A model generated the notes under the pieces. The model saw nothing but the letters and a program-made list of their open reading frames with translations. It did not search any database and was not told where the DNA came from. 64,000 nucleotides of DNA from Ectocarpus siliculosus (lineage: Eukaryota; Sar; Phaeophyceae; Ectocarpales; Ectocarpaceae), in contig FN649742.1 in the NCBI GenBank assembly GCA_000310025.1, positions 4,257,465-4,321,464 of the forward strand. Reading direction: 5' to 3'. Shown here piece by piece: positions 33,206 to 44,300 of the stretch (position 1 is its first letter; the number at the start of each line of letters is the position of its first letter). The translations under genes and the position numbers were made by a program.

Positions 33206-35385
33206 TACATGTATGAACTACCTTGCTCTCTTCCACTCGATACTTCCCTCCTCCATTGCTGTTTTGGTCGTTCCCTTGTCCTCCTGTTCCCTTTCCCCCT
33301 CCTTCGTCGCTACCAAATGAATTCCCCCGTTGCCATCATCATCGTCTTTGTCTGCAGGTCTACGGAGATCCCAACCTATTAGCCGTGATGAAAACTGGTC
33401 GATCATCGGTCAATTTCCACCACGGCCAAAAGGTTGGGATCTCAGTAGTAGTGCAGACAAAGACGATGATGATGGCAACGAGGAGAATTCATTTGGTAGC
33501 GACGAAGGAGGAAGAAAGGGAACAGGAGGACAAGGGAACGACCAAAACAGCAATGGAGGAGGGAAGTATGGAGTGGAAGAGAGCGAGCTTCGAGCCAGAT
33601 GATCTTCCCCATAACAAACGACGCAGGGCTAGAGAAGAATTACCGAAAAAGCTGTAAGAATGAAGATATGAGAGTGATGGTGGTGAAGCAAGGAGGATGA
33701 TGGTGAAAGCACTCCAAAACGAACTCGAGCGCAAGGTAGCAGCCTTGGTAGACACGTGCAATTTTCTTCTGTTGCTACCGTTTCTGTCTTTAATCTGGAG
33801 AACAGCTTAGCCTCCCCCATGCCGCCCCCTCACGGGGTCCCAGTTCATGGCGTTCACAATTTTTTTGTGTTTTCAACCTCGCTGAGACTGGTGTAATTTC
33901 ATTGGTCAGCCCGTTAGCGTTCGCGGTCGATGCCAATAAGCAAGACGCATGTTTCACTCTCTATTCGCTATTTTTCACTCTCTTTCACTCTCTCTTTCAC
34001 TCTCTCCTTTTCACTATATTTCGCTTTCTAGGTTACGACGGGATGGGGTGTGAACCTGTTGGTATTGTTGTACCCCGCAGATGCCAGAGAAACACAAGGG
34101 AAGCAGGACGGGCCGCACGTACCGAATGCATGTACACGGTCTGGTACCCAAAGACATGCCCCAGCGGCAAATCGCACGCGTGGCGGCGCCCTTGATTGCC
34201 GGCGACCTATATACCATGCTTCAAACCAACATTCATGTGGCTGATTTTGTTGTTTGATGCCGCACGGTCCGCTGCGTTTCAATCGAAAAACAACAGGGAA
34301 TCGAACCGCCAATCCTGCCGAAGGAACTAGTGAGGCTTGACCGCGTGGAGTGGGTGCTGCGGCGCACGAGCGTAGCCGAAGTGGGGACGCGATTGAAGGC
34401 ACAGAGAGAAGAAGAAGAAACCGAGAGGGATGAGCGCGGTGATGGCGGGCCTGGGAGAGGAGGGCAGGGCAGGAAGGGGTACAGGGGGGTAGGGGGTTCG
34501 AGTGGTGGTGATGGTTTGGGTGGGATCAACATTCAAATTTGTGGCGATGTAAGCGGCGGTGGTAGCACTAGTAGCGGGTCGTTGACCGGGGGGGTAGGAG
34601 CTGGGGCAGATGATGGCGGGAAGGCGATATCTGGGACTGATACGAATGGCGGCGGCGGCGCCCCTGCCGCCGTATCTTCCGATGTTTCGTTTCCATCCCC
34701 AACAACCGAAGCGGCCGCCGCAGTCGCCACAGCGACTGTAGCACCACCAGACCCCGACGGCTTGAGCACTGGTCGCAGCGAAGGACGGGCAGCCGCTGCT
34801 CCGCCGACGGGCGCCGCCGTTGAGGACGACGAAGAGGACGACGGGGAGGAGGACGACGTCGCCGACCGTCTGGCTGGCATCTTCGAGTTCCTCCGGTCGG
34901 GAAACTCCCTTCTTCTCCCGCCCGACCTGCGGATCGACTGGGAGTCTCGGCCTGACCTAGGGCTGGGACTTCTCGCCGGCGACGACCACAAGGACGACGT
35001 GGTGCGCCGGTTTCATCCCGCTCCGTCGGCGTCTTGGTCACAGCCTTCAGCGGCCGATGGGGCAAGGAGTAGCAGCAGTCCGCAACAACATCGCGGCGCC
35101 GAAAGCGGTAGTTCAAAAAGCGGCGGCAGCGGGAAGGGCACCTCGACGTGGGCGAGAGGCCTCTGCCGCGAGGCCAGCATCGGGAGCGGAGAGCCGATGA
35201 CGTACCACGATCTCCGCATGGCTCTCTCGGCGTCGGCCCCAAAGGGACGGCTGTCGGAAACGACCAACGACATGCTGGAGAGGCGCCTCGCGGAGCGGAG
35301 GAGAAGGGCGGATGAGATGGCCGCCGCGATGTGGGGCAACCACCGCCCCCAGTTTGTAGAGAACTTGTACAGAAACCAATCGTAG
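21680..35385 (+). CDS. Large Sfi1-like tryptophan-repeat and coiled-coil protein
   Basis: Exons with matching splice sites and phase are: 21680-22132, 22552-23378, 23796-23943, 24557-24682, about 25864-26016, 26692-26822, 27354-27437, 27952-28056, 28584-28680, 29235-29417, 29991-30122, 30628-30849, 31441-31527, about 32743-32899 and 34297-35385 (TAG). The entry to the 25.9-kb exon and the frame of the 32.7-kb exon are unresolved. Residues 1-425 are Ser/Gly-rich with one coil. The middle holds basic helices built on a hydrophobic-x-x-Trp core, about one per exon: ALRAW, MFRMW, HFKRW, IKGWRKW, VFLAW, AFDTW, PFRMW, ILKAW. This resembles the centrin-binding Sfi1 repeat. Exons 29991-31527 form coiled coil. 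The last exon is Gly/Asp-rich with a conserved-looking C-terminus. The start at 21680 follows an in-frame stop. A centriole, basal-body or flagellar role is inferred only from the repeat type. Confidence 0.6.
24370..24415 (-). repeat. Dispersed short repeat, copy G
   Basis: The reverse complement carries the GTCGACCGCGCTAACC core followed by CACCAATGA. It lies in an intron of the Sfi1-like gene. Confidence 0.65.
27603..27643. repeat. 20-bp tandem duplication
   Basis: TTCTCGAACAGATTACAGG repeats immediately, within an intron of the Sfi1-like gene. Confidence 0.85.
30125..30260. repeat. Diverged tandem duplication in an intron
   Basis: TGGGTGTGCCAT, ATGCCATAGACGTATG and AAACAGC at 30155-30210 recur as TGGGTATGCCATGGACGTATG and AAACAGCC at 30219-30256. 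It lies directly after the exon ending at 30122. Confidence 0.6.
30885..30945 (+). repeat. Dispersed short repeat, copy D
   Basis: A diverged core, TAGCGTTGACCGCGCC, with ACCGGCTGAC and GATGAAAA following. It lies in the intron just after the exon ending at 30849. Confidence 0.6.
33126..33206. repeat. (TC)n-(AC)n compound microsatellite
   Basis: About 28 TC units, then about 11 AC units, immediately left of the palindrome starting near 33222. Confidence 0.97.
33222..33587. repeat. 366-bp near-perfect palindrome (foldback/MITE-like)
   Basis: The sequence reads almost identically on both strands around a centre at about 33404 (CGATCATCG). Pairs include GAGATCCCAACC at about 33365-33376 with GGTTGGGATCTC at 33432-33443, CATCATCATCGTCTTTGTCT with its complement near 33453-33475, and CTTCCCTCCTCCATTGCTGT with its complement near 33550-33570. 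Arms are about 182 bp and over 90 percent complementary by eye, with small indels and essentially no loop. It lies between exons of the Sfi1-like gene. No transposase, terminal motif or target-site duplication was identified. Confidence 0.88.
33868..33940 (-). repeat. Dispersed short repeat, copy E
   Basis: The reverse complement matches copy A over most of its length: TATTGGCATCGACCGCG, GGCTGACCAATGAAA, CAGTCTCAG and GGTTGAAAACAC. It is in an intron of the Sfi1-like gene, opposite in orientation to that gene. Confidence 0.75.
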
Positions 35386-36655
35386 CCTACAGTTTACGTC
35401 TACCTACCAAAAGGGTGAGCGAACTACAGTAGTCTTGGGGAGTAGATCCCTCTCTGGAGCGGAGGTCCCAACCCCCAAAGCAAGTGCGTGTTCGCTGGGC
35501 AAGTTGTTCGCTCTCCTAGTGTGGTCCAGACCCGCGCTGGCGACCTGCGTGCGCAGTAGCAACTAGGGTTGCTGTGGTTCATTCCACTTCGTTCGCCACG
35601 TGTGGGACCTGACTAAAATCTGACGAATGTACATGTCATCCTGCTCCTATTTATTCGGCGTAACATCCCGGCTCCCTAATCGGTGTGTGAAAAATATGTT
35701 GCTTGTGTCTCATCGTAAAGAAGCAACAACGGCGATAAACTCGTTCGGACTTTGACGGAACTTGCCATCGGGCCAAGTCTCTGCCGCGACGCACAGGCGC
35801 TGAGCAAATGCTTTGTGGCAGTCAAAAGCGAGCTCTCAGACAGCAGCAGCAGGAGAAGCAGCAGGGAACAATACAAGAGAACTATCATACTTGTCGTGCG
35901 TACAGGTATTTGTTATTAACGACCGCGTGAGAGAAGCGCGGTGGGCGGCCGTTGAATGCATGCTTACGCGTGGGCATGCTTGCGCGCGCAACCCATCTCT
36001 CAGGAGCAGAAGAACGAAAAATAAGGACGTTTCTTTTCGTGAATCCGTCATGCCCACCGTATGTGTGGGGCTTCCTCCGGAAAGCATCGTGAGCAAGTCG
36101 CACGAAAGACTCGGAAAAACTACGTTTCGTTCACACGACGCCGAGAAGGAGAGAGAGTGCGCCCAATACAAAACCGTTCACCACTCTTGGTTAAAACCGG
36201 TAATTTGTTGTCAACCAGCTTTCCAGGTTTGCCCGGACCATCATCATGGGCGTCTATCCGTTTCCGCACACCCACCACCAAACCCTACCTCCACGCTCCA
36301 CCAGCACAGCGACCGCGAAACGCTGCCACTCGCTGTCCTAGGCATCATCCGAACCCACCGGCGGAGGCATTTTTCCGCGCTGTAACAAAATCGATCGCAA
36401 AATGAAGACACGACCATCCAAATGGCGGGGTGGGTAGAGCTTCATGTGCCCCCTACCCCCCACCACCACCGCGTTACCCCCCTCTGGCACAACAACACCA
36501 CGAGATACACCCAATTCTTCGGGCGGTGTCGACTGCTTCGCGCCGTCTCCTGACAACACACCGTTTTCTTCGCCGTATTTTTCCTTTTGCACAACTCTTT
36601 ATCGTTCCGTGAACAAGCTGAAGAAAACGCCACACCCGCCCCAACACCCTCAATA

Positions 36656-36686
<31 letters not shown>

Positions 36687-37875
36687 GGGTACCCCCCCCC
36701 CCCCCCCCCCGGGGGAACCCAAACCCCCCGGTTTTTTTGGGGGGGGGGTGGCCCCCTCGCCCCAAAAAAAACCTCCCCCCCTCCCCCTAAAAAACAAAAA
36801 GGGGGANNNNNNNNNNNNNNNNNNNNNNNNNNNNNNNNNNNNNNNNNNNNNNNNNNNNNNNNNNNNNNNNNNNNNNNNNNNNNNNNNNNNNNNNNNNNNN
36901 NNNNNNTTTTTTGGGGGGGGGGGGGGGGGGGGGGGGGGGCTTCCTCGTCCGCCGCTCGACCTGTGTGATCCTAATCCACCGGCTTGTCTTGGAGGCTGCT
37001 TGCACCTCTAGCCTACGAAAAAGCTACGCCACTACCGACTAGAACACAAAGATGGCAGAAAGAAAAGTACGAGTATCAAAATTGTTGACGGTCTCTCTCG
37101 GCCGACATTGTATTAATCTAAGAACATGCAGACAACACATCTACCACTGATTTTTCCCAAGCCACATACCATCACACACATATAGTACCCCTATTCTTTC
37201 TGTTGTTCATGAGGCAAGGGCACATGCGTTGCACCCGTCTGGTCGTCCAATGGCTAATATGCATACATGACACTCAAAAAAATCAGAAAACCGGGGACTA
37301 CATGCGAAGGGCTTCGGTTTGTGCCCATTATCCAGCATCTATCCCTCCTTCGCCCCTGGCTCGCCTGGAGGAGTCAAGCCACGTTACAAAAAAAAAAGCA
37401 CCAGCGGGACCTCCCGCCTCTACCGCTGGGACTGCACCAGTACGTCTCTTCGAAAATGGGCCTCGAAATCATGCAAATTTTTACATTCGAGCTTATGAAG
37501 AAACGACTGTGGACCGAGGGCCCGCCACCGAAAGACAGACATGACGTTTCTTCTAACCTTCTGTGCCCCAGACTCCTTATCTTGCAATAAATACCGTCAA
37601 CCACGTCATGCCCCGCCATACTTTCTCGATACAACGGCCGCGGCAAAAGGGCAAACAGCACAATTCTCTATGTTTCTTTTTGCTTTCTCCGGGCAATCCT
37701 GCCGCGGTGGCCAACTTGGCACAAACCAAGCCGCCGCCGACGCAACAAGGTCAACGACGTAACAAAGATCCTGACAATTCTCCTCCAGTACCAAACTGCC
37801 GAATGTCTGATAATCCTATCGAGCCACGGTTCCGCGGCATCAAAGCACGCCACTTGTGGACGACGCGGTGTGTTA
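35386..37875. other. Convergent intergenic spacer
   Basis: Lies between the 3' ends of the Sfi1-like gene and the acyl-CoA dehydrogenase. It contains homopolymer-rich sequence and an assembly gap. A plus frame at 37267-37590 with a LLRPWLAWRSQ stretch vaguely recalls the upstream tryptophan repeats but lacks a supported splice context. A 190-codon plus frame at 35813-36385 has no recognisable domain. Confidence 0.45.
36661..36950. other. Assembly gap (100 N, 36807-36906) in G/C homopolymers
   Basis: Long runs of G and C on both sides of exactly 100 N look like low-quality read ends around a scaffold gap of nominal size. Translations across this stretch are meaningless. Confidence 0.9.
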
Positions 37876-38300
37876 TCATGCCACCGCGCTCTTGGCAGCG
37901 CCGGTCTTGACGCCGTAGATGTCGTCGAGGGCCGGGCGGTTCTCCGGGCTGAAGTCGCGGCCGTCCTGCATCTCCTTGCCCAGGCCGGGGAAGCTGTCGA
38001 CCTGTTGGTTGGGGAATGACGACGATTGGTTGGTTGGCTGTCCACGAGCGGAAAACATCGACTGTACCGAAGCAGGATGGGTTGGATGATTGGTTGGATG
38101 GTTGCCCGCGAGCGGAAAACATAGACCCTACACCGAAGCCGGAAACTGTCGTCCAACTCCTGCGCCCCCCCCCCCCCCTGTCGATAGACCCTTTTCATTT
38201 GTACGCCTTGTTTGGGTTCTTATTATTGTCCCGCTACAAAACAACGTATTTTCATTCTTGAGCCGGCTAGCGCTGTCGACGTGAGTTGAAACACACGCAC

Positions 38301-38331
<31 letters not shown>

Positions 38332-41300
38332 GAGAACAAAAAAAAAAACGTGCGCACCTGGATGATGATCTCGCGGGCCGCCTCAACCTCGTCGATCAGC
38401 GCCTGCTCGTCGGCGGTGGCCTCGCGCTTCTCGCGCCTCAGGGTGCGCAGGACGCCGTCAGCCTGGACCGCCTTGGGCAGGGTGGCGTCGATGAGCGTCA
38501 TCCGGTTCATGGGGTCGTTGCTGAGGAACACGTTCTCCTTGAACAGCTCGCGCACCTAGCGAAACCCGTCGTGTTTCGTGTACCGAAGTGGTTTGGGCCG
38601 GGAGGGGGGGCGTACTCGTTGAGGAAACGAAGTAAACAGAAGTTTTGGGGAGGACATGTGATGTCGAGTTGCGCGTGGAATTTTTTTGTTTGACTTGTTT
38701 TTTTGCGACAATGAGCCCCCCAACATATCGTTCTCCCGGTAGACCGCACACCCGTACGCACGCTCTCGAAACATACGTGGCGCCCAGAAAAATAATCGGT
38801 CGAGTTACCACCTAAACAAACCAGAGAAAAGGAGGGGGCATAACAACAAGGTGTACACACAAGCCACATGGCCACGAACTATCTAACTTTACGTACCTGG
38901 GTGTCGGTGGAGATGAGCTGGGACACCTCCTGGGCGAGGGTGTCGGAGGGCTGTTGGTAGCAGCGGCCGGTGGGGAAGGCCACTCCGCGCATGGCGAGAG
39001 AAAGCGTCTTGCTGGGGAAGTTTGCGAAGATGCCGTAGAAGGCGTCCTCGATGTCGGCCAGGGTGCGCTATTTTTTTGTTACAACAACGCGAGAGATGGA
39101 AGAGGTAGGTGAGAGAGGTGATAACGAATTTGTCTTCAACGGTCAGGCAAAGAGGCATGTGCTCGTGAGCTTTCATTTCACTCAACATGTTCGTCAAGCT
39201 TGGACGCTTACTATAAGGTTGACGTTTCTTTTCCCCCCTTCCCAACTGTTATCCGTGCATGTATGACCCAGCGAACAAAGGAAGAGAATCGTCAGGGTAA
39301 CAAACAACGACGACGCCATCACCACCACCACGGTCACCCACACACCACAACGACAACAACGACAACAACGTGCTACAAGTGTGGTCAAGCCCATCACATC
39401 GGCACTGCTTGCGTTTTTGTTCGTGGTACCTGCATGGCGAAGTCAGTGACCTTGTCCAGCCCCTTGACGTTCTTGTGGTGCGAGGTGTACCACAGGGTCG
39501 AGTACCCCAGGAACAGCCCGCTCAGCACGTCGGCGTACCGGCCGGAGAGCATCTCCGCGAACTGACCAATAAAAAAAACACAGCACAACAAACGGCAGCA
39601 CGAGAAAAAAAAAAGCGTTTCGTAAAAAGAAGTCAGTTCGAGGTGGAACCACAAGACGCGCCGCATCCATGCACTGCCGGCTTTGAACATCACAAGATCC
39701 AAAGAGCGGGGTCTATACCGCGGGCAATGGGAAAATATTGGGCGCACATAGAAACATCACCAGCAACAACAACAGAAACAGCTATAGCAACATCACGGCC
39801 TCAGTGCATGCGATTAAACAGCAGCTCCCTCTCCCGGAAGAATCGAACAAGAATGGACTTTAGACGCCATCCCCGACTCAGCAATAGCGCACGCAATACA
39901 TACACACACACCTTGATCTTGCCGCCCATGGTGAGCGCGATGTCCGAGCAGTAGGCGAACGCGGCCGTGAGGCGGTCGAGCTGAGAGGCGTAGTAAGCCG
40001 CCGGGTCGGAGCCGCGGGACCGGCTGCGCGTCAGCGCGCGAGCGAAGGACCTGGTCGAGTTGGCCACGCCGTGCCCGATGATCTGCCCCAGGGCCTTGTT
40101 AAAGCCCTGCGACGACGAACACAAGACAAAATTGCAATATTGTTTCGGTACACGTAAATGAAGTGGTGTTCCTCAGAATGCAAGACAAACACATGTAAAT
40201 CACCGTATCCCTACGTAGCTTTTACAGAGAACACGGCCTACATAACAGATCCGGGCTATAACTTCTACTTTATATGTCAAAACATGAATCGGAAAGCGAA
40301 ATAGAATAAACAAGGCGTGAGAGTGGTTGACGGCACCGCCAGCAGCACGGTGTGCACTTGCATGTGCGATGACCGAAAGAAACACTTGAGGGAAAGGCGA
40401 CGAGTATTTCTTCCACGTGGTGGCGAGCAGCAAGGTGACGCGTGTACCAGTCCGTACGGTTTTCGGCCACGCTTTTTCGCCGAAACACGTTGCTCATGAC
40501 ATGGCGAGTGCTCACGGTGTGATCGCCTCTTGGCTCTTCGCAAGTGAGGTGTCAAAACGACCTACTGATAAACATGTTAAGAGCAGCCCACCCCCTCTTT
40601 CCTTGATCTGAATCGCACCTTCTGGTCGTCTCCGTGCTGTATGGAGCGGATGATGTCGAGAAGGTGGGGGTGCGAGCGTGTGAGGCCCTGCCCGAAGATG
40701 ATGAGGCTGCGCGTAAGGGTGTTGGCGCCCTCGACGGTAATGGCGATAGGGATGGCCATGTAAGGGTTTCCCATGAAGTTGGCAGGCCCGTTGCAGATAC
40801 CGGCCCCGCCCACTGTCGTCACGGAGGGGGTAAAAGCGAGGGCGGGACAGAAGGAAAGGGGACGACATGCAGGCAGGCAGAAAAAGATAGAGGCAGAGGC
40901 AGGGGGAGCAGAGGTTAACGCCACGTCAGCCTCCTCGTGACAGCTGTACGAACACGGGCTCGAAAACGAAAACCGGAACACATGACATTTCCACCCACGA
41001 TCAACACACCAAACACGACCGACGGAACTCACAGACGTCCATGCCGTCGTTGATGTTCTGGCGCATGCGCGTGGTCATCTGCTGCTTCATGACGGCAGAG
41101 AGCACCGCGGGCTGCTCGTGCCCGTTGAGCATGGAGTTCATGAGGGCCTGTCCCGAGGTGACCAGCAGGGTGTTGCTGCCCACGGACGCCAGGTGCTCCT
41201 GGACCCCCTCGAGCTCAGCCAGGGGGACCTGACGATCAAGACGCAAGCAACACGCGGCCAAAAAAGGTACGAAAAGGGACAAGAGTGTTCTTGTTGTTAC

Positions 41301-44300
41301 TGTTGTGGTTTGTCGTCTTCACATACCACAAAACCGTAAACTCTGCTCAATACCTTCCAAACCTGCGTTGAGAACAACACGCATTTTTTTTACGGCGCTG
41401 GACTGTCTGTAGAAGCACACGCGACAGACAAATTAAATACGAAACAACCAAAAAGAAAACAAAAACCCAACCGCCTGCCTTAGCAACGTGCTTGCGAACC
41501 CAAAAAACAAAATATAAATAGAGCACCAAACGCCGCTACTTGCACCACCACAGCAACAACAACGTCCCACCTTGAACTGCTTGCGGATGCGCGCGTAGGC
41601 CCCCACGACGGACGCGGTCATCTTCGACGCCGCCACGGACATGGCTGGCAGGGAGATGCCGCGGCCCTCGGCGAGGCAGTCCATGAGCATGTTCCACCCG
41701 AACCCTGCCCTCTCGCGGCCCCCGATGATCTGGTCCAGGGGGATGAAGACCTCTTCCCCCTCCACGGTACCGTTCATGAAGCTGTTTTTTAGTTTTCGGA
41801 AGAGTTTTTCGCGAAAGAAAGAAGCAGCAAAACCGGTGAGTGGCGTGCGTTGTGAGTGTCACCGTACCGAGAATATTCAAGGGAGCTGCTGTTCGTCATG
41901 CTTGTCCTGGTGTGTGCACGCGAGGTTTTCCGCTCGTCAACCCCCAGGAGTAAGTAGAGAATACCGCGAATGGATCCTTCTTCCTTATCCTTATCCTTGT
42001 CCTTATCCGCCACCAAGGTTTCGACACCGACACCCCGACGCATGACACTTAAAAACTCGAGTCCAGTCTGGGGGGTGGAGTGCAAAGCGTTGCTCGAAGC
42101 ATCGCTTTACTACGAAGAAGAAAACATAAGTTGCGACATGCGGAGGAAAACAGTGATGTAACCTATTCTAGCGGCCGTGATTCGTTTTCTCGACACAACT
42201 AAAGGTGGGGCAGGGAACACGCACAATGTTGCCACAGGCGCGCCGCGGGTTTGGCGGGGCAGAGCTTCGGGAGCAGCGGTGGCTTCCGTCACCCCGCTCC
42301 CTGTATGCTCTGTCTATACTCATCGCACAGACCTACGCAGGAGATCTGCCTGCCCAAATCAGAATCTCACCCAAAGAAAAAAACACGCTCTCGGTCAGTC
42401 GGCGAATAAAAACATGAAACCACCATTCTTCATGTCCAACTTAAGAAATCTACTACCCGATACCCCCGATACATACGGTTAAGCATCCCGGAAACAAAAG
42501 CTGGTCGTACCTGCTGGCGGAAGGGTCGTGCCGGTCGCCCAAGCGCAGCCCCGGGTGCCCCCTCTCGAGCAGACAGACCGTGATGCCCTCGTTGCCGTTG
42601 CCCTTGAGCAGGTTGTTCGGGTCCTGCCACGAAACGAAAAAACGACATGATCAGGAAACGTGCACCACCACCGGCCGCGAAAACGATTAACAAGCAATGG
42701 AGCAAGAACGTGTTTGAGAATACATGGTGGACGGGGGGGCTGCTCCCTACGCCCGCGGCGGCCGCCCCTGCTGCGGTGGAGTGCCGCATTCGTCGTATGA
42801 GCAGCCTCAGCAACTCGCACCGGCCCTCTGCACAACCACAGTCCAACCATTCATACCCGTGCCATGATCAAGAGCACAACGACTATGGACGAACGCAACA
42901 ACAACAACCCCCCGCCCCTCACGGCCGCTGCTGTTTCCCTACATTCACATGCAAAAGACACCCAAAGCACAGAGCGACAAACTCTTGCCGCCTTTTGGGA
43001 TACAAGTACAAACCTTGAGGTTGAACGCCAGCCCGACGATGCCGGCCACGGGCGCGAGCGTGATGTAGCGCTTCTTGAAGGTGGCCCTGACACCCATCAC
43101 CCCGTTCTCCTCGGTCACGTAGCCCACGTCGCGCATGGAGGCGGCGTCCGAGCCGGAGGAGGGGCCGGTGAGTCCGAAGCAGGGGATCAGCTCTCCGCGC
43201 CCGAGGCGGGGCAGGTAGTTGTCCTTCTGGGCCTGGGTGCCGTACCTAGTTCGAGAAGTGGGTTATCCGGCCGGAGGGCGGGTTAAGGGACGTTTTTTCC
43301 AAGGCAAGTCGTATCCTTGAGACAAATAATTGGGAGGAATAGCACGTCGTTTCACAGCGTGGGCTGTCAGGGTTCGGCGTGTTTTGCCCGTTGCTTGTCT
43401 CAGTTGATGCACTTCTTTACCGCATGCGTCTATCGCACTTTCGATTGAATCATGAAGCAGGGGCAACGACTGTAGCAGTCTCACCCAGACGCAACAATAC
43501 CACCAGAAGCAGCAACATCAGCTAGCAGCCTGACAGCAACCCATCTAGCGGGCGTCATGATTCGCCCTACTCCTGCCCCTTCCCACGCCTCCCCCGTGTT
43601 TCGCTGCCAACACCCATACATGCGTGTTCTCCTGCCGGCGTACCTCAGGAGGAGTTCGCCGGGGCCGAGGGAGTTGGGTACCATCACGCTAACGGCGGCG
43701 CTGCCGCTGGCACAGCTGATCTTCTGAACAACCTGGGAGTGGCCGTGAGCTGAGAATCCCAGGCCACCTAGTATAAGTCATCGCGCGCGGGGGGGGGGGG
43801 GCAGCGGTGGTGAATTTAAGGGTAACACATGACTCATTAGTGTACGGTTGCTGCTGTTATTGGTTCGTTTGGCATGAAGCCAACGCACAGGTTCCGTGTG
43901 GGGCTTCAGATACCACCGCTAGCAAACTTCATCGAAACCTCAACAGCAGAGCATACGACCCCAAAATATCAGACATGTGTATGCATATTGCACCGCCAAT
44001 AGTCGAAAGCAGAACCGTATTTCGCCAACATCACAAAAAACAATCAACACTTACGATGACGGCAACACCAAGACTCAACCTCAATTAACACCCTGCTGCC
44101 GTGGGCGGCGACACATTAAACCTAGCGAAGTCGCCATTGGGCATGCATGCATGCGTGCCTCACCGTACTCCTGCGGGATGACCATGCCCAGGAAGCCCTT
44201 CTCGCGCATGTAGTCCCACGCTTCCTTGGGCAGGTCCCTGTCCTTGGAGATCTGGTAGTCGTCAAGCATCTCGCACAAGGTCTCGACCTGTGCAGAGGAG

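Noticed and set aside
33084-33320. Open frames made of Ser/Leu or Glu/Arg runs
   Set aside because: They are translations of the (TC)n microsatellite. The same applies to frames at 57024-57442.
33358-33440. Exon-like stretch with TCTGCAG acceptor and AAG|GTTGGG donor in the Sfi1-like gene
   Set aside because: It is the centre of the palindrome and its mirror image repeats the same words, so the splice-like borders are most simply part of the inserted inverted repeat.
34533-35339. Long minus-strand frames opposite the last exon of the Sfi1-like gene
   Set aside because: They are antisense shadows of a Gly/Asp/Ala-rich exon whose plus frame is in phase with a good acceptor.
36442-37011. Gly/Pro-rich frames across the first gap
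   Set aside because: They are artefacts of G and C homopolymers and N.
37267-37590. Plus frame with LLRPWLAWRSQ resembling a further tryptophan repeat
   Set aside because: It lies beyond the stop of the Sfi1-like gene and past an assembly gap, with no matched splice sites. The similarity is too short to count as an exon.
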